From Alphaproteobacteria bacterium (GTDB lineage Bacteria; Pseudomonadota; Alphaproteobacteria; BOG-932; Roseiterribacteraceae), in the NCBI GenBank assembly GCA_903970575.1, contig CAJCJC010000420.1:1-9675 (forward strand): a DNA stretch of 9,675 nucleotides, read 5' to 3'. Below, piece after piece: positions 5,180 to 9,675 of this stretch. A program made the position numbers and the translations under genes. The notes under the pieces were generated by a model that was given only the letters and a program-made list of their open reading frames with translations, made no database searches and was not told the DNA's origin. Within the stretch, counting starts at the first letter, position 1. Each line of letters opens with the position of its first letter.

Positions 5180-7498
5180 ATGGACACAATCCCAACCGAC
5201 TTCGCCGTCAAGGACCCCGTTTGTGGAATGACGGTGAACCCGGAGACCGCCAAGCACAAGACCCAGCATGATGGGCAGGGTTATTATTTCTGCTGCGCCG
5301 GTTGCCGGGCGAAGTTCGAGGCCGATCCGGACAAATATTTGAACCCGGCGCCGGCGCCCGAACCCATTCAAGGCGCTATCTATACATGCCCGATGCATCC
5401 GGAGATCAGGCGGGAGGGGCCGGGGAGTTGCCCGATTTGCGGCATGGCGCTGGAACCCGCGACGGTGTCGGCGGAGGCGGCGTCGAACCCGGAGCTATCG
5501 GATATGTCGCGACGGTTCTGGATTGGGCTGGCGCTGGCGGCGCCAGTCTTCTTGCTGGAAATGGGCAGTCATATCAACGCAATCCATCTTGACGATCTGA
5601 TCGCGCCGCAAGTCTCCCACTGGGTGCAGTTCGCGCTTGCGACGCCGGTGGTGATTTGGGCCGGATTGCCGTTTTTCCAACGTGGCTGGGCGTCCCTGGT
5701 CAGCCGCAATCTCAATATGTTCAGCCTGATCGCGCTTGGAACCGGCGCGGCCTATCTGTACAGCCTCTTCGCCCTTCTGCTGCCGGGACTGTTTCCGGCC
5801 GGATTTCGCGACATGGGCGGCGCGGTTCCGGTCTATTTCGAGTCCGCTTCGGTCATCGTCGTGTTGGTGCTGCTGGGGCAGGTTCTTGAGCTGAAGGCGC
5901 GGGCGCAAACCGGGGGGGCGTTGCGCGCCTTGCTGAACCTGGCGCCAAAGACGGCGCGGCGGCTCGGGGATGGCGGCGAGGATACCGATATTCCGCTCGA
6001 TCAGGTGCGGATCGGCGACAGGCTGCGGGTTCGTCCTGGCGAAAGCATTCCAGTCGATGGCGTGGTCATAGAGGGCGAAAGCGCGATCGATGAATCCATG
6101 GTCACCGGCGAATCCGCACCGGTCGTAAAGAAAACTGGAGACAAGCTAACCGGCGGCGCCGTCAATGGGCCAAACGGGGCGCTGGTGATGCGGGCCGAAA
6201 AGATCGGCGCTGACACGATGCTGGCGCGCATCGTGTCGATGGTCGCGGATGCGCAGCGCAGCCGGGCGCCGATCCAGGGAATGGCGGATCGGGTGGCGGC
6301 GTATTTCGTGCCGGCGGTGCTGACGGTCGCGCTGTTGTCTTTCGCGGTCTGGGCGATTTGGGGGCCGGCGCCAGCGCTAGGCAATGCGCTGATCGCCGCC
6401 GTCTCCGTCCTGATCATCGCCTGCCCATGCGCCCTTGGGCTTGCGACGCCGATGAGCATTGGGGTCGGTTTGGGAAAGGGCGCCGCCGCCGGGGTTCTGA
6501 TCCGATCGGCCGAGGCGCTGGAGCGGCTGGGAAAAGTCGATACGCTGGTGATCGACAAAACCGGGACGCTGACCGAAGGGAAACCGGCGGTGACCGCCAT
6601 CGCGCCCGCAAGCGGATTTTCCGAGTTGGATGTCCTGACGGTCGGCGCCAGCCTTGAACGGGCGAGCGAGCATCCCTTGGCGTCCGCGATTCTGACAGCC
6701 GCCCGCGACCGCGGCGTGGAACCGGACGCTATCGCCGAATTCCAGGCCGTTACGGGCAAGGGCGTCAAGGGCGTAATGGACGCCCAGGTCGCGGCGCTCG
6801 GCAACGCGGCGCTGATGAACGATCTCGGCGTCGATTTCGCGGCGATGGCGGACAACATGGATGCACTGACAAACGGGGGCGCCACGGTTCTGATGCTCGC
6901 CATGGATGGCAAGCCGGCGGGGCTTATCGCCGTCGCGGACCCGATCAAGGCGAACGCCGAGGATTCGCTCAATCGGTTGCGGGATGAGGGTCTGCGGATC
7001 GTGATGCTGAGCGGGGACCAGCAAAAGACCGCGGAAGAGGTCGGGCGCGCCCTCGGGATCGCGGATGCCAGAGGGGGCGTATCGCCCGAGGACAAGCAGC
7101 GCATCGTGCGCGCACTTCAAGCCGAAGGGCGGATCGTCGCCATGGCTGGCGACGGGGTCAACGACGCGCCCGCGCTGGCGGCGGCGGATGTCGGCATCGC
7201 GATGGGAGGTGGGACCGAAGTGGCCATACAAAGCGCCGGCATCGCGCTGGTCAAAGGCGACCTTAGGGCGATCGCACGCGCCCGGCGCCTCAGCCAAATG
7301 ACGATGCGAAACATCCGCCAGAATCTCGTGTTTGCCTTCGCCTATAATGCGATCGGCATTCCGGTGGCGGCGGGCATCCTCTATCCGGCTTTCGGCATTC
7401 TGCTGAGCCCGATGGTCGCCGCGCTGGCGATGTCGCTCAGCTCCGTGTCGGTGATCGCCAATGCGCTAAGGCTGCGCGGGATGAAATTGGACGGCTAA
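5180..7498 (+). CDS. copA: Copper-translocating P-type ATPase (P1B-1) with YHS and HMBD N-terminal domains
   Basis: This 772-residue inner-membrane pump would export Cu(I), and possibly Ag(I), from the cytoplasm using ATP. In order: a YHS domain (about 11-54, DPVCGM at 12-17, FCCAGC at 37-42); a heavy-metal-binding module (68-93, YTCPMHPEI then CPICGM); membrane segments from about residue 112; the actuator motif TGES at 309-312; the metal-path motif CPC at 415-417; DKTGT at 439-443 with the phosphorylated Asp439; SEHPLA at 496-501 (the HP motif of heavy-metal pumps); SGD at 611-613; and GDGVND at 657-662. AYN in segment 7 (721-723) and MSLSS in segment 8 (751-755) match Cu+ pumps. There is no HMA domain. 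ATG 5180 has only a weak GGATAGG site upstream. No CueR-type dyad, metallochaperone or copper regulator is seen nearby. It is divergent from the toxin-antitoxin module (77 bp apart) and convergent with kaiB. Confidence 0.95.
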   Translation: MDTIPTDFAVKDPVCGMTVNPETAKHKTQHDGQGYYFCCAGCRAKFEADPDKYLNPAPAPEPIQGAIYTCPMHPEIRREGPGSCPICGMALEPATVSAEAASNPELSDMSRRFWIGLALAAPVFLLEMGSHINAIHLDDLIAPQVSHWVQFALATPVVIWAGLPFFQRGWASLVSRNLNMFSLIALGTGAAYLYSLFALLLPGLFPAGFRDMGGAVPVYFESASVIVVLVLLGQVLELKARAQTGGALRALLNLAPKTARRLGDGGEDTDIPLDQVRIGDRLRVRPGESIPVDGVVIEGESAIDESMVTGESAPVVKKTGDKLTGGAVNGPNGALVMRAEKIGADTMLARIVSMVADAQRSRAPIQGMADRVAAYFVPAVLTVALLSFAVWAIWGPAPALGNALIAAVSVLIIACPCALGLATPMSIGVGLGKGAAAGVLIRSAEALERLGKVDTLVIDKTGTLTEGKPAVTAIAPASGFSELDVLTVGASLERASEHPLASAILTAARDRGVEPDAIAEFQAVTGKGVKGVMDAQVAALGNAALMNDLGVDFAAMADNMDALTNGGATVLMLAMDGKPAGLIAVADPIKANAEDSLNRLRDEGLRIVMLSGDQQKTAEEVGRALGIADARGGVSPEDKQRIVRALQAEGRIVAMAGDGVNDAPALAAADVGIAMGGGTEVAIQSAGIALVKGDLRAIARARRLSQMTMRNIRQNLVFAFAYNAIGIPVAAGILYPAFGILLSPMVAALAMSLSSVSVIANALRLRGMKLDG

Positions 7499-7502
7499 TG
7501 AC

Positions 7503-7518
7503 GCGAATCGCTATTCGC
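7503..7518. terminator. Small hairpin between convergent copA and kaiB-like genes
   Basis: GCGAAT, a 4-nt loop CGCT and ATTCGC form a perfect 6-bp stem just after the ATPase stop, covering the last codons of the convergent kaiB-like gene. Its position suits a bidirectional terminator, but there is no T-tract on either side, so an intrinsic terminator is uncertain. Confidence 0.3.
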
Positions 7519-7870
7519 TCACATTCCTTAAGCTCGTCAGGAGAAGGCTTAATTTGCCGCTGTCCGTCAGATCCCCCATCATCGTGAGGCGCGTTTTATA
7601 TCGTATTCCGATCAAAGTGGGCGTAACGATGATCCCGTCGGCGATCGCGCGCTTGGGGTTCGTGAAAACATCGACGATCTCCAAGACCATGCAACGGCCA
7701 ATGTCACCCAAATCTTCGAGAGCCGACCGCAGATTGCGCTCGGCGCGTGTCGAGTTAGGCGTCGACCGGGCAATATAGAGGCGCAGCCGCGGGACAATAT
7801 TGTCCGCGCTGGTTATCGTAGCGCCGTTCGCCGCCTCGGCTATAGCCGGCGGCAGTTCGCCGTCACTCAC
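7511..7870 (-). CDS. kaiB: KaiB-like protein (circadian clock KaiB family)
   Basis: This is a 119-residue protein with a KaiB domain (thioredoxin-like) at about 27-112. The signature is close to KaiB: RLRLYIARSTPNSTRAERNL, then LEIVDVFTNPKRAIADGIIVTPTLI, then GDLTD near the C-terminus. In cyanobacteria KaiB binds KaiC; the proteobacterial relatives are usually paired with a KaiC-like ATPase and linked to stress or signal output. The start is taken as GTG 7870 because GGAGGG lies 4 nt upstream; the frame is open to a TTG at 7918, but that start lacks a ribosome site. The GTG overlaps the stop codon of the upstream frame (GTGAGTGA). About 25 residues precede the domain and are unremarkable. No intact kaiC is present: only a remnant lies directly upstream. 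The gene itself shows no break and could act alone or with a KaiC encoded elsewhere. Confidence 0.85.
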   Translation of the reverse strand: MSDGELPPAIAEAANGATITSADNIVPRLRLYIARSTPNSTRAERNLRSALEDLGDIGRCMVLEIVDVFTNPKRAIADGIIVTPTLIGIRYKTRLTMMGDLTDSGKLSLLLTSLRNVSE

Positions 7871-8135
7871 AATTCCCTCCGGTCGGGATGCCGGGCGCGA
7901 GGCAGATAAGACCGGCAAATGGATAATCAGCCTTTAATAACGACGATATCGGATCGATGACAAGACATGAAGGCGACTGCTTTTCGATGCCGTCCTTGAC
8001 GATTACGAAATGCTCTTCCGGGCTTTGAGCGCTGGATAACAAAGACTCGAAACGCAGGTCGCCCCGGCTGACGCCTTGATGCGGGTCGCCATCTTGACGA
8101 GAGGCTTATCCCTCGGTGCGTTCGATTTCCGTCAT
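7863..8135 (-). pseudogene. Remnant of a kaiC-like ATPase gene
   Basis: Between the EAL gene and kaiB one minus-strand frame reads ATG (8135), MTEIERTEG, a TAA stop (8108-8106), then 80 sense codons to a TGA at 7865-7863. The later part includes SRGDLRFESLLSSA, SPEEHFVIVKDGIEKQ and CLVIDPISSLLKADYPFAG, which resembles the KaiC stretch around the Walker B strand (compare EDHLQIIKSEINDFKPARIAIDSLSAL from memory of cyanobacterial KaiC). After YPFAG the likeness ends. Walker A, the second half of the domain and the rest of a roughly 500-residue protein are absent, so large deletions are likely. MTEIERTEG may be the original N-terminus, with GAGG 6 nt upstream of the ATG; this is less sure. After the internal stop no ATG or GTG start is available. 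The family call is from pattern recognition, not a search. Confidence 0.6.
7875..7880 (-). promoter_or_regulatory. Ribosome binding site deciding the kaiB-like GTG start
   Basis: GGAGGG reads on the minus strand 4 nt before GTG 7870. It is the only good Shine-Dalgarno match near the beginning of the KaiB frame and favours the GTG over the more distant TTG 7918. Confidence 0.6.
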
Positions 8136-8169
8136 TTCAGGCCTCAAGAGCAATCTCCTTGCCCGGGAT

Positions 8170-9675
8170 TCAGGTTACCGGCAAAGTTATCGCGCTTCGC
8201 TGCAACCAGCCAAAATCCTCGGCGGTCAACGGCGCGCCGAAAAGATACCCTTGTCCGATTTCACACCCCTCATCGCGCAAGAAATCGCGCTGCATCATCG
8301 TTTCGATGCCCTCGGCGACGATCTTAACACCCAGGCTCCGGGACAATGCGATCATCGCCTTGATGATCGATGCATCGCTCGAGCCAATTACAAGCTGACG
8401 CACGAATGTTTGATCGATCTTAATTTTATCGATCGGAAAATCGCGCAGATATTTAAATGTGGAATACCCGGTTCCGAAATCATCGATCGTAACTCCGAAC
8501 CCGAGAGACTTAATCCAACTTAGGGTATGAAATATTTCAGGCGAAGGTTCGATTATAAGCCCTTCAGTCAGTTCAAATTCAAAATTGCGCGGGTCGGCGC
8601 CGGTTTCGGCCAACGCCTGTTCGACAGTGGCGATAAAGCCTGGTTTTCTGAGCTGGACGCTCGAGACATTGATTGCGATGGGTGGCGGAGCCAGCCCCGC
8701 CCGAGCCCAGGCTTGATGCTGCGCCATCGCTTCGGCGATGACCCAGGCGCCCAGGGGAATGATCGCGCCGGACGCCTCCGCAAGCGGAATGAACATGTCG
8801 GGCCGTTGCATCCCCAATTCTGGATGATTCCACCGGACAAGCGCTTCCGCGCCAACAATGCGGCCGGATGAAAGCGCCACCAAGGGATGATAATGAAGCT
8901 CGAACTGCTTTTCTTCCGTTCCACGATGGAGGGATTGTCTCAAGATCATGCGATTGCGTAAACGCTCGTCAGCCTCCGGGCGATACACACTATAAGCACC
9001 CGGCCCTTCCTGCTTTGCGATGTGAAGCGCCAAGTCCGCGCGCTTCAAAAGTTCAATCGCCAAGTCCGGGATTATGGCCTGCTGCTTATCCGAGTCCGAT
9101 GGAAATATGACGACGCCGACGCAGGCTTGGAGGACCAGTTCGTGTTCCGAAATCCGCAGAGGCCGGGAAATCTCCGTACAGATTGTCTGGCAGAGATCGG
9201 CGATCGACTGTTCATCTGTCGAAACGTCGGGGATCATAATGCCGAATTCATCACCGCCTAAGCGCGCGACAATGCCCTGACAACGCTCGGCGGACGCCTT
9301 CAATCTTTCGCCAATCATTTGTAGGACATCATCGCCTATGGACTGGCCGAGCGCGTCATTGATCTCTTGAAAAGTATCGAGATCGACGATGAAGACCGCC
9401 ATCCGCTTTCGTTCGTCGATCAACCCGATCGCTCTGGCGAGGGCGTTATTGAAATTGAGGCGGTTACACAAACCTGTCAGGGGGTCGTGAAACGCAAGAA
9501 ACGCAAGCTCTGTTTCCGAGGATTTTTCGGCCGTGATTTCTATCGCCAAGCCGTCCCATACGACATCGCCATTAGACATGGACTGGGGCGGCGCGTGGCT
9601 TCTAATCCAGCGGACCGCCCCATTGGCGGCGACCAAACGAAACTCTTCGTAAAACGTGGAGAGATTGGAGGCGGA
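8170..9675 (-). CDS. PAS-GGDEF-EAL cyclic-di-GMP signalling protein, 5' end cut by window edge
   Basis: The visible 501 residues are the C-terminal part of a bifunctional diguanylate cyclase/phosphodiesterase; the frame is still open at 9675. Residues 1-55 are the end of a PAS sensor (EEFRLVAANGAVRWIRS, then a PAC-like strand). The GGDEF domain (about 58-225) has VDLDTFQEIND and an intact GGDEF at 140-144. The inhibitory I-site five residues earlier is RCQG instead of RxxD, so product inhibition is probably lost. The EAL domain (about 245-490) has EALVRW at 277-282, INVSS, ELTEG, IDDFGTGYS, IDKIKID, VAEGIET and QGYLFG, so all the usual metal and catalytic residues are present. ELTEG replaces the more common ELTES. 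Both activities look possible. Its stop is 34 bp before the kaiC remnant ATG, in the same direction, which suggests a shared transcript with the kai genes. The base composition looks lower in GC than the ATPase gene by eye. Confidence 0.93.
   Translation of the reverse strand, partial: SASNLSTFYEEFRLVAANGAVRWIRSHAPPQSMSNGDVVWDGLAIEITAEKSSETELAFLAFHDPLTGLCNRLNFNNALARAIGLIDERKRMAVFIVDLDTFQEINDALGQSIGDDVLQMIGERLKASAERCQGIVARLGGDEFGIMIPDVSTDEQSIADLCQTICTEISRPLRISEHELVLQACVGVVIFPSDSDKQQAIIPDLAIELLKRADLALHIAKQEGPGAYSVYRPEADERLRNRMILRQSLHRGTEEKQFELHYHPLVALSSGRIVGAEALVRWNHPELGMQRPDMFIPLAEASGAIIPLGAWVIAEAMAQHQAWARAGLAPPPIAINVSSVQLRKPGFIATVEQALAETGADPRNFEFELTEGLIIEPSPEIFHTLSWIKSLGFGVTIDDFGTGYSTFKYLRDFPIDKIKIDQTFVRQLVIGSSDASIIKAMIALSRSLGVKIVAEGIETMMQRDFLRDEGCEIGQGYLFGAPLTAEDFGWLQRSAITLPVT

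Noticed and set aside
5103..5195. Longer antitoxin start at 5195
   Set aside because: It would translate through the promoter and operator and overlap the ATPase start; ATG 5102 has an excellent ribosome site.
6001..7104. A 367-codon open frame on the minus strand
   Set aside because: Fully inside the copper ATPase on the opposite strand; serine/alanine-rich with no motif.
7871..7918. TTG 7918 as the start of the KaiB-like protein
   Set aside because: No Shine-Dalgarno sequence upstream, and the added residues fall where another frame carries the kaiC remnant.
7866..8105. The kaiC-like stretch as a functional small protein
   Set aside because: No ATG or GTG start after the TAA at 8108-8106, and the Walker A part and most of the fold are missing.
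1..9675. tRNA, rRNA, CRISPR array, insertion sequence or attachment site
   Set aside because: No cloverleaf, regular direct repeats, transposase motifs or long terminal inverted repeats were found by eye.

Overview
This is a GC-rich window, probably from an alphaproteobacterium. The base composition, the proteobacterial-type YHS/HMBD copper ATPase, and the pairing of a meta-cleavage pathway with sulfotransferase and DUF1214 genes would all suit a sphingomonad or a relative. The genus cannot be fixed from the sequence alone. The window reads as several functional blocks side by side.

Block 1 (1-2019, minus strand) is part of a lower meta-cleavage operon for aromatic or steroid-ring catabolism. 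In order of transcription it has a ring-fission-product hydrolase, a 2-oxopent-4-enoate hydratase and the 5' two fifths of an acylating acetaldehyde dehydrogenase. The 4-hydroxy-2-oxovalerate aldolase normally expected next would lie beyond position 1. Together these enzymes take a C-C-cleaved dienoate to a 2-oxoacid, an aldehyde and finally an acyl-CoA.

Block 2 (2230-4538, plus strand) is transcribed divergently from block 1 across a 210-bp intergenic region. It holds a PAPS-type sulfotransferase and, 26 bp later, a DUF1214 protein. The pair looks like an operon, and its position suggests (inference only) a link to the same catabolic programme.

Block 3 (4559-5156, minus strand) is a compact MazF-type toxin-antitoxin module. 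It has a recognisable sigma70-like promoter and a 16-bp perfect palindrome, probably the autoregulatory operator, lying over the -10 box and start point.

Block 4 (5180-7498, plus strand) is a complete 772-residue copper-type P1B ATPase with N-terminal YHS and CPMHP...CPICGM metal-binding modules in place of HMA domains.

Block 5 (7511-9675, minus strand) is a signalling block: a PAS-GGDEF-EAL cyclic-di-GMP protein cut at its 5' end by the window edge, a short decayed remnant of a kaiC-like ATPase gene, and an intact kaiB-like gene. The three lie in the same direction, with 34 bp between the EAL stop and the remnant ATG, and an 8-bp overlap between the remnant frame and the KaiB start. The kaiC remnant (7863-8135) is the least expected item. 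It suggests that a former kaiC-kaiB pair lost most of kaiC while kaiB stayed open. No RNA gene, CRISPR array, insertion sequence or phage gene was recognised.
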